A stretch of 64,000 bases of DNA, from positions 372,001-436,000 of the forward strand of contig NZ_JAHEAG010000001.1 of NCBI RefSeq assembly GCF_018596315.1, in the 5' to 3' direction. The notes under the pieces are model-generated. The model was not told the DNA's origin and ran no database searches. It saw only the letters and a program-made list of their open reading frames with translations. The stretch is from Bradyrhizobium sp. SRL28 (GTDB taxonomy: Bacteria; Pseudomonadota; Alphaproteobacteria; Rhizobiales; Xanthobacteraceae). The translations under genes were made by a program, and so were the position numbers. Of the stretch, positions 8,783 through 17,776 are shown in pieces; position 1 is the stretch's first letter, and the number at the start of each line of letters is the position of its first letter.

Positions 8783-9713
8783 TATCGAATGCGTTGTCGG
8801 CGAGATGGGCCAGGTTGGCGTGCCAGTGCTGCGCGATCTCCAGCCGCGTCGGCACCCAGACCCGCTCGTGCTGTCCGATGTAGTCGAGAAACCGTATCAG
8901 CGCCGCCGCACGGCCGGGGCGGCCGACGACGCGGCAATGCAGGCCGACCGACATCATCTTCGGTGCGGTTTCGCCTTCCCTGTAAAGGACGTCAAAGCTG
9001 TCCTTGAGGTAAGCAAAGAATTCGTCGCCGCCGCCAAAACCCTGCGCATTCACAAAGCGCATGTCATTGGCATCGAGCGTGTAGGGAATGACCAGATGCG
9101 GCTTCGAGCCGCGCGCCTTGATCCAGTATGGCAGGTCGTCGGCGTAGGAGTCGCAGAGATAAAGCAAGCCGCCGGCTTCCATCAAAAGCCGCAGCGTGTT
9201 GATCGAAGATCGCCCGGTGTACCAGCCGAGCGGGGGCGCGCCGGTCGCCTCGGTGTGGACGCGGATCGCCGCCGCGATCTCGACGCGCTCCTCGGACTCC
9301 GACATGTCCTTGTGCTCAATCCATTTCAGGCTGTGGCTGGCGATGTCCCAACCGGCCTCCTTCATGGCGGCGACCACATCCGGGTTTCGCTTCAACGCCA
9401 TCGCGACGCCGAACACGGTCACCGGCAAATTGCGTTCGGTGAACATCCGCCACAGCCGCCAGAAGCCGGCGCGCGAGCCGTATTCGAACATCGATTCGAT
9501 GTTGGCGTGGCGCTGGCCGGGCCAGGGCTGCGCACCCAATACGTCGGATAAGAACGCCTCCGACGCGCGATCGCCGTCGAGAACATTGTTCTCGCCGCCT
9601 TCCTCGAAATTCACCACGAACTGGACGGCAACACGCGCGTTGCCGGGCCATTTGGGATCGGGCGGGTTGCGCCCGTAGCCGCGGAAGTCGCGCGGGTAAG
9701 CCGGCGCGGCCAC
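8775..9713 (-). CDS. puuE: PuuE-type allantoinase (polysaccharide-deacetylase fold), 312 aa
   Basis: The segments YPRDFRGYGRNPPDPKWPG, VAVQFVVNFEEGGENNVLDGD and LGWYTGRSSINTLRLLMEAGG are diagnostic of the metal-independent allantoinase PuuE, which opens allantoin to allantoate. I start it at GTG 9713, two bases after the DUF3830 stop and with GAGG upstream, because the family begins at about YPRD. An ATG at 9755 would add 14 residues overlapping the previous gene. It is the middle gene of an operon with DUF3830 upstream and the M20 hydrolase downstream. Confidence 0.88.
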   Translation of the reverse strand: MAAPAYPRDFRGYGRNPPDPKWPGNARVAVQFVVNFEEGGENNVLDGDRASEAFLSDVLGAQPWPGQRHANIESMFEYGSRAGFWRLWRMFTERNLPVTVFGVAMALKRNPDVVAAMKEAGWDIASHSLKWIEHKDMSESEERVEIAAAIRVHTEATGAPPLGWYTGRSSINTLRLLMEAGGLLYLCDSYADDLPYWIKARGSKPHLVIPYTLDANDMRFVNAQGFGGGDEFFAYLKDSFDVLYREGETAPKMMSVGLHCRVVGRPGRAAALIRFLDYIGQHERVWVPTRLEIAQHWHANLAHLADNAFDIG

Positions 9714-9715
9714 GT

Positions 9716-10129
9716 CTATATTTCCTCGAAGCGGATCTTCTGCGCGCCCTTCCACAGTACGGTCTTGCCGAACGCGGTCAGGTTCTCCAGCCCCGAGGTC
9801 AGGGTAATGAAATGATTGCCGGCGAGCTGGCCCATCTTGCTCGCAAAATGCACGCCGCCATAGGCGAGCAGGATTTCGGTTTCGCTGATGCCGCCGGGAT
9901 AGAGAATGATCTGGCCCGGTGCAGGATAGCTGGTGTGGTTCTCGTAGGAGACGCCGAAATCGAGATCGCCGAGCGGCATCCAGACACCCTCACCGCTCCA
10001 GCGGACGTGGATCGCCTGGCTCTCGAACGGCATCGCCTTGCGGAAGGCGGCGACCGTCTTGGGCGCCAGTTGCTCCTCGAAGCGGGCCTGGAAAGTGAAT
10101 TCACCGGCACGGACAATCAGTTGGCTCAT
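9716..10129 (-). CDS. DUF3830 (cyclophilin-like fold) protein, 137 aa
   Basis: A compact beta-rich protein. The order FTFQARFEEQLAPKTVAAF...MPFESQAIHVRWSGEGVW...NHTSYPAPGQIILYPGG...EILLAYGG matches the DUF3830 family, a cyclophilin-like fold of unknown activity often found beside amidohydrolases. It is the first gene of the ureide operon: two bases separate its stop from the puuE GTG. Its role is unknown; a hydrolytic or isomerase step in ureide use would fit the context but is inference. Confidence 0.75.
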   Translation of the reverse strand: MSQLIVRAGEFTFQARFEEQLAPKTVAAFRKAMPFESQAIHVRWSGEGVWMPLGDLDFGVSYENHTSYPAPGQIILYPGGISETEILLAYGGVHFASKMGQLAGNHFITLTSGLENLTAFGKTVLWKGAQKIRFEEI

Positions 10130-10272
10130 CGATCTCTTCTTCTGGATATAGGTGAGGCATGTGGTTCAGCGGTATCCATTACAGCCGGAACAACCGGAAG
10201 CAAGGCCGATTCCGCCTCGCTGGCCGGTTTCAACGAGCGCATCGGCGCCGGGAATTTGCCCTTCGCGGGACC

Positions 10273-11415
10273 TCAATTATGGGTTCGCACCGGGACCGGA
10301 CGGGCCGGCGCATCGCCGTGCCCGAAGGAGTTTTCGAAATCGGCGAGCGGAGGCGATATCAGCGCGCGTTCGCGCGGGAACGCCTCGGGCATCTCCAGGC
10401 GAATGAAAGCGAGCAGCTTTTCCCTGATCTCGCAGCGGAGATCCCAGGATTGCGGCGCGGATCTGGCGCTGACCAGCGCGCGAAGCTCGATCGCCCGCGG
10501 GCTGGCCTCGATCACCTGGAGATTGACCACCGCGCCATCCCACAATTTGGTCTCGCGCACGGCCTCCTCAAGCCGCTGCCTGATCCGCGAGACATCGGTG
10601 CAATAGTCGACATGGAAGGCGATGGCGCCGATCAGCGACTGGGTGTCGCGGGTCCAGTTCTGGAAGGGACCCTCGATGAAATAGGACAGCGGGACCACCA
10701 TCCTGCGCCAGTCCCACAGCCGGATCACGACATAGGTCGAGGCGATGTCCTCGACCCAGCCCCATTCATTCTCGATGATGACGGCGTCCTCGATCCGGAT
10801 CGGCTGGGTGATCGCGATCTGGACGCCGGCGATCAGGTTTGAGAGCAGCGGCCGGGCGGCAAGGCCGAGAATCAGACCGGCGGCGCCGGCGGAGGCGAAC
10901 AGGCTGACGCCGTATTGCTTGACGGATTCGAAGGTCATCAGGGCGGTGGAAACCGCGATGATGACAACCAACGTATCGATCACGCGCTTGAAGACGCGGA
11001 CCTGGGTGACGTGCTTGCGGGCGAGAAAGTTCTCGTCGGTATCGAGGCGAAAGCGCTGCAGATAGCGCGCGGCCCCCATGTCCACGGCGCGAACCGTGAT
11101 CCATCCGATCAGCGCGATGACGGCGACGATGAAAAAGTGCCGGAGCTGTTCACGAAGCACGTCGTTCAGCGGCGCCAACGGCAGCACCAGCGCCACGGCC
11201 ACCAGACAAAGCGCCAGCCGGGCCGGTCCGGCGATCCTTTGCAGCAGCAGGGCCACCGCCGGCCAGCGCTCCCCGAGCGCGCGTTTGATGATGCGCGCTG
11301 CGATACCGTGCACGAACAGCGCAACGATAATGGCACAGACGACGAGGCCGAGGCCCACCATCCATTGCGGCACCCAGCCCAACATCTGTTCCAACCATGA
11401 CAGAAAATCGTCCAT
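10273..11415 (-). CDS. MscS-type mechanosensitive channel, 380 aa
   Basis: ATG 11415 has GGGAA 5 bases upstream; upstream alternative codons give an unlikely polar extension. Several membrane helices fill residues 1-160. They are followed by the glycine/alanine-rich pore helix GVSLFASAGAAGLILGLAARPLLSNLIAGVQIAITQPIRIED and a beta domain with WVEDIASTYVVIRLWDWRRMVVP, the canonical MscS cytoplasmic region. It is an inner-membrane tension-gated channel or one of the small MscS paralogues. It is divergent from the LLM oxidoreductase with a 180-bp gap. Confidence 0.9.
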   Translation of the reverse strand: MDDFLSWLEQMLGWVPQWMVGLGLVVCAIIVALFVHGIAARIIKRALGERWPAVALLLQRIAGPARLALCLVAVALVLPLAPLNDVLREQLRHFFIVAVIALIGWITVRAVDMGAARYLQRFRLDTDENFLARKHVTQVRVFKRVIDTLVVIIAVSTALMTFESVKQYGVSLFASAGAAGLILGLAARPLLSNLIAGVQIAITQPIRIEDAVIIENEWGWVEDIASTYVVIRLWDWRRMVVPLSYFIEGPFQNWTRDTQSLIGAIAFHVDYCTDVSRIRQRLEEAVRETKLWDGAVVNLQVIEASPRAIELRALVSARSAPQSWDLRCEIREKLLAFIRLEMPEAFPRERALISPPLADFENSFGHGDAPARPVPVRTHN

Positions 11416-11594
11416 GCAAATTCCCGCTGCGCGACATTGACCCGCCGCTAACGCGGCCTTCAGCGGATAGGTCCCCCGCCTGACGCAGCGCAGCAATTCA
11501 CTGCGCGCATTTCGCAATTCGATGGGTTTGCTTGCTTTCCCGCCTTGTTCCGCGTTTCATCGTTCCCAGTGAGAAGAGATCCTAGGGAATACCC

Positions 11595-12668
11595 ATGCCA
11601 GCAAGAATCATCGGAATGATCGGCACCCAGCAGGAAGGCGTCGCGGTTCACCTCATCAAGGGGCAGATATCGCGGCAATGGGTGATCGATTTCACCCGCC
11701 TGCACGAGCAGTGGAACTATGATTCCGTCCTGGTCGGATATTACGCGTCCGCCGCCGAAGGTTTTGCGATTGCGCTTTATGCGGCCGATCACACCGAACG
11801 GATCAAGTTCCTGATCGCGCACCGGCCGGGCTCGGTGGCGCCGGCGCTGGCGGCGCGGCAGATCGCGACCTTCGACCAGCTCACGCAAGGGCGGATGGCG
11901 CTGCATATCATCGCCGGCACCAGCGACGCGGACCAGGCCAGCGAAGGCGACTTCCTGCCCAAGAACGACCGCTACCGCCGCGCCGGCGAATATCTGGAGG
12001 TGATGCGGAAGCTCTGGACCAGCGACAGCCCGCTCGACCACAAGGGCGAGTTCTACCGCGTCGAGGGCGGTTACTCCGACATCAAGCCGTATCAGCAGCC
12101 CTGCCCGCCCCTGTTCTTCGGTGGCTCATCGGAAGGCGCGTTGGAGATGGGCGCGAGGCATTGCGACGTGTTCGCGATCTTCGGGGAGCCGCTGAAGGAG
12201 ACGCGGGAGCGGGTCCAGGATTTCCGGCGGCGCTCCTCAGCCTTTGGGCGCAGCGTCGGCTTCAATATGTCGCTGCGGCCAATCATGGCGGCGACCGAGG
12301 GCGCGGCATGGGACAAGGCCAACGCCCTGCTGGCGGATGTCGAGCGCAAGACCGGCGCGGCGCCGCAGCCGACCAACCGTTCCGCCGAACGCCTGCTCGG
12401 CTACGCCGCGCGCGGCGACGTGCATGACGAGCGGTTGTGGATGGGGATCGCACGCGCCACCGGCGCACCCGGCAATACATCGTGCCTGGTCGGAACGCCG
12501 GAGCAGATTGCGGCGGCGGTGCTGGAGTATTACCGGCTCGGGATTCATTCGTTCCTGCTGCGCGGTTTTGAAAACCCGCACGACACGATGGCGATCGGCC
12601 GCGACTTGATTCCACTCATCAAGGAAGGCGCGCTTGCGATCGACCGGCAGGCCGAAGCGGCCGAGTAG
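11595..12668 (+). CDS. LLM-class flavin-dependent monooxygenase (SsuD-like), 357 aa
   Basis: A TIM-barrel flavin monooxygenase of the luciferase-like class. Recognisable segments are TRLHEQWNYDSVLVGYYASAAEG, IKFLIAHRPGSVAPALAARQIATFDQLTQGRMALHIIAGTSDADQASEGDFL and LFFGGSSEGALEMGARHCDVFAIFGEPL. These are close to alkanesulfonate monooxygenase SsuD, which uses reduced FMN and oxygen to release sulfite. No sulfonate transporter or flavin reductase is adjacent, so the substrate (sulfonate or another xenobiotic) is open. It is followed by a quinone-reductase-like gene 84 bp downstream on the same strand. Confidence 0.85.
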   Translation: MPARIIGMIGTQQEGVAVHLIKGQISRQWVIDFTRLHEQWNYDSVLVGYYASAAEGFAIALYAADHTERIKFLIAHRPGSVAPALAARQIATFDQLTQGRMALHIIAGTSDADQASEGDFLPKNDRYRRAGEYLEVMRKLWTSDSPLDHKGEFYRVEGGYSDIKPYQQPCPPLFFGGSSEGALEMGARHCDVFAIFGEPLKETRERVQDFRRRSSAFGRSVGFNMSLRPIMAATEGAAWDKANALLADVERKTGAAPQPTNRSAERLLGYAARGDVHDERLWMGIARATGAPGNTSCLVGTPEQIAAAVLEYYRLGIHSFLLRGFENPHDTMAIGRDLIPLIKEGALAIDRQAEAAE

Positions 12669-12752
12669 AGTTCACCTCAAGAATCCGCAAGCATCTCAAG
12701 ATGTCCCGACAAGGCCTTGAGGTACAGCAGGAAAACGCATGAAAGAAATCGC

Positions 12753-13730
12753 ATGAAGGCCGTGGTTGTCGAGAACTACGATTCGATCGACGGCATCTCG
12801 ATCAAGGAAATCGATACGCCCGGCGTTTCCAAAGGCGAAGTCCGTGTCAAGGTCGGCGCCGCGGCGGTTGGCTTCGTCGATGGATTGAAGGTGCAAGGAC
12901 TTTATCAGACCAAGGATCCCCTGCCGTTCGTTCCGGGAACGGAGTTTGCCGGCATCGTCGATGCCGTTGCCGACGACGTCACCGCGTTCAAGCCTGATAT
13001 GCCCGTGATCGGCATGTCCCGTTCCGGCGCGCTCGCCGAATACATCTCGGTACCGGCAGCGGCGCTCAAGAACCTGCCGCCGCAGGTTCCCTTCGAGGCC
13101 GGCGCATCGTTTCAGGCCAACTATCTGACCGGCCTTTACGCGCTGGATGCCCGCGCCTCACTTCGCGAAGGCGAGATATTGCTGGTGCTGGGCGCGGCCG
13201 GCGGCGTCGGCATTGCCGCCATTCAGCTCGGCAAATTGATGGGCGCGCGGGTGATCGCCGCGGCCTCGACGGCGGAGAAGCGCGATTTCGCGGTCCGGTT
13301 CGGCGCCGATCAGACCATCGACTACACCAAGGCGGACTGGCGGGACACGCTCAAGGAGCTGACCGGCGGGCATGGGCCCGACGTGATTTTCGATCCCGTG
13401 GGCGGAGAAGTCGCGCTGCAGGCGTTTCGCTCGATTGCTTGGCGCGGACGACATCTGGTCGTCGGGTTCGCTTCGGGCACCATTCCGGCGCTGGCGTTCA
13501 ACCTGCCGCTGCTCAAGGGCGGCGCGCTGCTCGGCGTCGATCTCGCCCAGATCCAGAAGCGCGAGCCGGAGACGCATACACGCCTGATGGCGCAATTGTT
13601 CGACTGGCTTGCCTCAGGCAAATTGCAGCCCGTGGTCGGCAAGATCGTGCCGTTCGAGAATTTCCGCGAAGCGTTCAAGACCATGCAGTCGCGATCGGCG
13701 CTCGGCAAGATGATCGTCAAATTCGGCTGA
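12753..13730 (+). CDS. Zinc-less MDR, quinone oxidoreductase-like protein, 325 aa
   Basis: Start at ATG 12753 (MKAVVVENYDSIDG). The protein has the GroES-like N-half and a Rossmann C-half with LVLGAAGGVGIAAIQLGKLMGARVIAAAST. The cysteine/histidine zinc ligands of alcohol dehydrogenases are absent. This is the NADPH:quinone reductase branch of medium-chain reductases. It may work with the preceding LLM monooxygenase or the following DUF2889 gene (29 bp apart) as a catabolic group. The physiological acceptor is unknown. Confidence 0.86.
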   Translation: MKAVVVENYDSIDGISIKEIDTPGVSKGEVRVKVGAAAVGFVDGLKVQGLYQTKDPLPFVPGTEFAGIVDAVADDVTAFKPDMPVIGMSRSGALAEYISVPAAALKNLPPQVPFEAGASFQANYLTGLYALDARASLREGEILLVLGAAGGVGIAAIQLGKLMGARVIAAASTAEKRDFAVRFGADQTIDYTKADWRDTLKELTGGHGPDVIFDPVGGEVALQAFRSIAWRGRHLVVGFASGTIPALAFNLPLLKGGALLGVDLAQIQKREPETHTRLMAQLFDWLASGKLQPVVGKIVPFENFREAFKTMQSRSALGKMIVKFG

Positions 13731-13759
13731 AGTAACGCATCGATGCAGGATACGAACTG

Positions 13760-14341
13760 ATGCCTCTGGAAAATATCAGTAAATCGCGCCGCTTGATGCA
13801 TACGCGGTCGGTCGAATGCGAAGGCTTTCTGCGCGACGACGGGCTCTGGGAAGTCGAAGCATGGCTGCGCGACACAAAGCCCTTCACCCAGCGCGCCGAC
13901 CGTTTCCGCGGCGAACTGAAGCCGGGCGATCCCGTGCACGATATCGGCCTGCGGCTGGCGATCGACGACGGCATGACCATCCGCGAGGCGGAAGCGATGA
14001 TGCGCGCGACGCCCTATCCAACTTGCGTCGAGGTCGAGCCGGTCCTAGAGCGCCTGATCGGCGAGCGCATCGGCCCGGGCTGGCGCGAAACGGTGCGGCG
14101 CAGAATCGGCCGTCTCGAAACCTGCACGCATCTGATGGAGTTGCTCGGCCCCGCCGTGACCACGCTGTACCAGACCATGTCCTACGGCAAGAAGCCGGAA
14201 GGCCGCGACACGCTGGAGAACCAGCAGAACTCCGGCGAGCGTCCGTTCTTCATCGGCGGCTGCCATTCCTGGCGCACGGATGGGCCGGTCGTCGCCGCGA
14301 TGTTCCCGCAATTCGCGACCAAGCCGGCCGCGAAGGATTAG
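13760..14341 (+). CDS. DUF2889 family protein, 193 aa
   Basis: Motifs match the DUF2889 family: HTRSVECEGFLRDDGLWEVEAWLRDTKPF, DIGLRLAIDDGMTIREAEAMMRATPYPTC, RIGRLETCTHLMELLGPAVTTLYQTM and the terminal FFIGGCHSWRTDGPVVAAMFPQF. This family is frequent in proteobacterial aromatic or steroid degradation loci but has no established activity. An AGGA ribosome site precedes the ATG. Its TAG stop (14339-14341) overlaps, on the opposite strand, the restored TAA stop of the convergent PPOx-fold gene. Confidence 0.82.
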   Translation: MPLENISKSRRLMHTRSVECEGFLRDDGLWEVEAWLRDTKPFTQRADRFRGELKPGDPVHDIGLRLAIDDGMTIREAEAMMRATPYPTCVEVEPVLERLIGERIGPGWRETVRRRIGRLETCTHLMELLGPAVTTLYQTMSYGKKPEGRDTLENQQNSGERPFFIGGCHSWRTDGPVVAAMFPQFATKPAAKD

Positions 14342-14963
14342 GCCGGCCCCTCATCCGCCTTGACAGCCTCCGCATGCGGATCACCGGCGGGCAGGATGTC
14401 CTGATGTAATCGCGCCGCTTCCATTCCGGCGGCGGCGGCGCGCCCTGCCCTTCGCGGGGAACGTAAGGCGACGATGTTGCGCCAGCCAGATCAGGCACGT
14501 AGCGGGGGCAGTTCGGGTAGATTTCGCATTCGATCCGCACCACGATTTGCGCGCCGAAATGACGGGCCTTGGCCTCGGCATCTTCCAGAATCGCCGCGCG
14601 GCCGTTGATCCGCATTCTCCGGCTCTTGCCGTCGAAGCGCACGAACAGCAGGCCCACGTTCGGATTTCGCGAAATGTTGCCAAGCGTCCGGTACATCGAG
14701 TTGCCGTCATACTCGGGGTATTCAATGACGTTTGGACCCACGATCTTCACGAAGCCAGGGTCGCCGGACTTGATGCTGCAGTCGATATAGTCGTTCCAGG
14801 AAGTGCCGATGAAGAAGAAGGGTGAGGTTTCGATCAACGCCTTCTCATCATCCCAGAATTCGTAATGCTTGCGGTGACGCTCGATCGCTTCCGCGACGCG
14901 CCGTCCATCAAACCGGTCCTGCAGTTCGCTCATGCCCTCGTGATAGAATGGCCGCTGCCACAT
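14338..14963 (-). CDS. Pyridoxamine-phosphate-oxidase-fold protein with a C-terminal -1 frameshift
   Basis: From ATG 14963 (AGGGAG upstream) the frame encodes a split-barrel flavin-binding protein. Segments include FFFIGTSWNDYIDCSIKSGDPGFVKIVGPN, PEYDGNSMYRTLGNISRNPNVGLLFV and an acidic region with IYPNCPRYV. The frame as read loses sense after WKRRDYI and runs to 14250 through arginine-rich sequence. Adding one C between 14403 and 14402 gives QDILPAGDPHAEAVKADEGPA and a TAA at 14340-14338, abutting the convergent DUF2889 stop. I therefore annotate the intended gene as 14338-14963 with a one-base deletion, either real or an assembly error. Confidence 0.8.
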
Positions 14964-15024
14964 CGGCTCAGCTCCCTTTGTTGCGAAGAGACTGTAACGC
15001 CGAAGCCCTCAAGCTGCCAGCCGG

Positions 15025-16311
15025 CTAGCTATCGGCGCGCTGCTGCCCCATGGCGCGATCGTAGATCGCAAACGCCGCCGCCAATACGCAGCCGGCGATA
15101 ATGCCGATTGTCAGGTCTTCGATCAGCGTGAGGCCGAAGGTCGCGATCAGCACGCAAGCCGGGCGCCAGTCGTGAAGTAGGCGCGAGAATTCTTCCTTCT
15201 CGGCCATGTTCCAGCACACCACCACCAGCACGCCGGCGAGCGCCGACAGCGGAACAAAGCTTGCCAGCCGGGCTCCGAGCACTATGAACACCAGCACGAA
15301 CAACGCATGCGCCATGCCGGAAATCGGGCTGCACGCGCCGGCGCGGATATTGGTCGCCGTTCGGGCGATCGTGCCGGTGACGCTGATGCCGCCGAAGATT
15401 GCGGAAGCAACGTTGGCGATGCCTTGCGCCACCACCTCCATATTGTAGCGATGCTTGCGCCCGGTCATGCCGTCGGCGACCTTTGCGGACAGCAGGCTTT
15501 CGACCGCGCCCAGCAGCGTGAAGGAGAGCGCCGCCGGCAACACTTCGAGCACGGTTGCGTAAGAGATCGACGGCAGGCGCGGCCCAGGCAAACCATCCGG
15601 CAACTGGCCAAAACGGCTGCCGATCGTCTCCACTGGCAGATGCAACAGCCAGGCGGCGACCGAGGCCAGCACGACCGCGATCAACATTCCTGGCCAGTTC
15701 GGCGCCAGGCGCCGCAACAGGAAGATCAGCGCGGCCGAGCCAACACCGACAGCGAGCGCGGCAGGATTGAGCGATGGCAGCGCCTGGCCGAGCGCGGCGA
15801 GCTTTGGCAACAACGGCCCTGGTTCGGCAGCTGGCAGTTTCAAGCCGCCGAGATCCCTGAGCTGGCTGGCAAAGATCGTGACCGCGATGCCGCAGGTGAA
15901 TCCGACGGTGACCGCATGCGGAATATAACGGATCAACGCACCGAGCCTCAAAAGGCCGATCAGCGTCAGCATGAAGCCCGAGATGAAAACCGTCAGCAAC
16001 AGTCCTTCGAGGCCGAACCGCGCCACGGTGGCCGATACGAGGACGATGAACGCGCCGGCGGGACCGCCGATCTGATAGCGGCTGCCGCCCAGCGCCGATA
16101 CTAAAAAGCCGCCGATGACAGCGGCGTATAATCCCCGCTCGGGCGATACGCCCGAGGCGACGGCGATCGCCATCGAGAGCGGGAGCGCGACAATCGCAAC
16201 CGTCAGGGCCGCCAGCATATCCTTTCGAAAGCTGCCGAGACCATAGCCCTCCGACAGAACGGTGACGAGCTTGGGACGGTAATGATGGGCGCTGGCGGAG
16301 CCGTCAGGCAT
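15025..16311 (-). CDS. SulP-family anion transporter lacking the STAS domain, 428 aa
   Basis: Polytopic membrane protein with SulP hallmarks: ALTVAIVALPLSMAIAVASGVSPERGLYAAVIGGFLVSALGGSRYQIGGPAGAFIVL near the N-terminus, and the later SFTLLGAVESLLSAKVADGMTG and IFGGISVTGTIARTATNIRAGA. SulP proteins move sulfate, bicarbonate or dicarboxylates across the inner membrane. Most bacterial members carry a cytoplasmic STAS domain after the last helix. This one stops about 10 residues after it (IYDRAMGQQRADS). The transported anion cannot be predicted. Confidence 0.88.
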   Translation of the reverse strand: MPDGSASAHHYRPKLVTVLSEGYGLGSFRKDMLAALTVAIVALPLSMAIAVASGVSPERGLYAAVIGGFLVSALGGSRYQIGGPAGAFIVLVSATVARFGLEGLLLTVFISGFMLTLIGLLRLGALIRYIPHAVTVGFTCGIAVTIFASQLRDLGGLKLPAAEPGPLLPKLAALGQALPSLNPAALAVGVGSAALIFLLRRLAPNWPGMLIAVVLASVAAWLLHLPVETIGSRFGQLPDGLPGPRLPSISYATVLEVLPAALSFTLLGAVESLLSAKVADGMTGRKHRYNMEVVAQGIANVASAIFGGISVTGTIARTATNIRAGACSPISGMAHALFVLVFIVLGARLASFVPLSALAGVLVVVCWNMAEKEEFSRLLHDWRPACVLIATFGLTLIEDLTIGIIAGCVLAAAFAIYDRAMGQQRADS

Positions 16312-16837
16312 TGCGGATTAACCGATCGAGGATTCGCAGATTATAGCGAAGGGCCAAAGGCGGAACCAGAAAAACCCCTGTGCAGCGATGGCGCGGAAGC
16401 AGGCACCCCGTAAAATAGCGGGGCACCGGTTAGGCTCGGGCGTACCTGAGGTTGCGATGAGTCTCTGTCGCGACATCCAGCAACGCGTTCGACGGCGATA
16501 GGCCGACGGCGGCTTGTTGCGTTGACGGTGATCTGCAGCCGGCGATGACCTGCATCCTTCGCACGCGCCATCAGCACAAAGCCACGACTGGTGCGCGAGC
16601 GCTTGTTTTCGTGTGACGAAATTCTCGCATTGCGAAATATCATCGCAGCGTCCGCGCAAAAGGACGCAGCCGGAACGAACTGGCAGATTGGGCGTGACGC
16701 CGCGACGGACAGGTGTCACTATCCAGCGATAAGCAAAAGCCGCGCACGTCGGACGAAGCGCGGCTGCCGAGGGGGAAACAAAAGCGTCAGCGTCGGCGCG
16801 CGAGTTCCTTTTGGCCCAACCCGTCCGTTGGCGTCGC
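16312..16837. other. 526-bp intergenic region upstream of the peptide ABC operon
   Basis: Open frames here are short and overlap on both strands without recognisable protein features, so I see no gene. The region separates the divergent SulP and ABC-permease genes and must hold both promoters. It contains a small hairpin (CCCCG at 16406-16410 with CGGGG at 16419-16423) and a near-palindrome at 16623-16637, annotated separately. Confidence 0.55.
16623..16637. promoter_or_regulatory. Candidate operator TCTCGCA-T-TGCGAAA upstream of the ABC operon
   Basis: A 7-1-7 inverted repeat with six of seven matching pairs (TCTCGCA against TGCGAAA), about 200 bases ahead of the first permease. The size suits a dimeric repressor, and TTTCGCA-type half-sites are common for IclR-class proteins. 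No regulator gene is adjacent, so the assignment is tentative. Confidence 0.35.
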
Positions 16838-17776
16838 ATGGGGCAACAGATTGTCCATCGTCTGCTGATTTCGTTCCCCGCCTTGCTCGGGGTTCTCTTC
16901 CTCTGCTTTTGTCTGTTGCAGGTCGTGCCTGCCGATCCCGCGATGATCATCGCAGGGCCCGACGCCAAGGCCGAGACCATCGCCGCGATCCGCCAGGAAC
17001 TCGGCCTCGACAGATCCATTCCCGTCCAGTTCTTCGAATACATCCTGCGTGTGCTTCGCGGCGATCTCGGCCGTTCCATCATTTCCAACCGGATGGTGAG
17101 CGAGGAACTGGCGATGACCATCGGGCCTACGGTCGAGCTGATGCTCGGCGGCATGCTGCTCGCCGTGCCGATCGGGCTCGCGCTCGGAACACTGGCCGCC
17201 GTCAACCGCGGCCGCCTCACTGACCGCATCATCATGGCCTGCTCGGTGGCGGGTGTGTCGATGCCGGTGTTCTTCATCGGCCTGATCCTGATCCAGTTTG
17301 TCGGATTCAAATGGGCACTGTTGCCGTTCACCGGCCGCACCGGCCCGGTATGGGACGGCGGACTGCCGAGCCTGATCCTGCCGGCGCTGACGCTCGGCGC
17401 GGTGCTGATCGGCCCGATCGCGCGCCTGACGCGCACCGCCGTGCTCGAAGTGCTCGGCGCCGATTTCGTGCGCACGGCGCGCGCCAAGGGGCTGCGTGAA
17501 CGGGTGGTGATCATTCATCATGCGCTGCGCAACGCCATGATCCCCGTCGTCACCCTGATCGGACTGCAGGCGGCGTTCCTGCTCGGCGGCGCCGTCGTCA
17601 CCGAGACCATGTTCTCATGGCCCGGCGTCGGCCGGCTCGCGGTCGGCGCCATCGTCTCCAGCGATTTTCCGACGGCGCAGGGCGCGATCATGATCCTCGC
17701 TATCGCCTTCCTGTCGATCAATCTCTTGGTCGACGTGCTCTACGTCTATCTCGATCCGAGGGTGCAGCGCAGATGA
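16838..17776 (+). CDS. ABC transporter permease, DppB/OppB type, 312 aa
   Basis: First membrane subunit of a peptide/nickel-class ABC importer. The N-terminus is RLLISFPALLGVLFLCFCLLQVVPADPA. The loop RTARAKGLRERVVIIHHALRNAMIPVVT is the EAA-type contact with the ATPase, and FLLGGAVVTETMFSWPGVGRLAV is typical of DppB. I use ATG 16838; a TTG at 16811 in frame is also possible and neither has a strong ribosome site. The stop overlaps the next ATG by ATGA, beginning a run of five tightly coupled downstream genes. Confidence 0.9.
   Translation: MGQQIVHRLLISFPALLGVLFLCFCLLQVVPADPAMIIAGPDAKAETIAAIRQELGLDRSIPVQFFEYILRVLRGDLGRSIISNRMVSEELAMTIGPTVELMLGGMLLAVPIGLALGTLAAVNRGRLTDRIIMACSVAGVSMPVFFIGLILIQFVGFKWALLPFTGRTGPVWDGGLPSLILPALTLGAVLIGPIARLTRTAVLEVLGADFVRTARAKGLRERVVIIHHALRNAMIPVVTLIGLQAAFLLGGAVVTETMFSWPGVGRLAVGAIVSSDFPTAQGAIMILAIAFLSINLLVDVLYVYLDPRVQRR

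Noticed and set aside
14250..14337. The Arg-rich tail of the PPOx-fold protein as a real C-terminus
   Set aside because: The alternative frame gives a natural ending at 14338 that abuts the neighbouring stop, so the tail is best explained by a frameshift.
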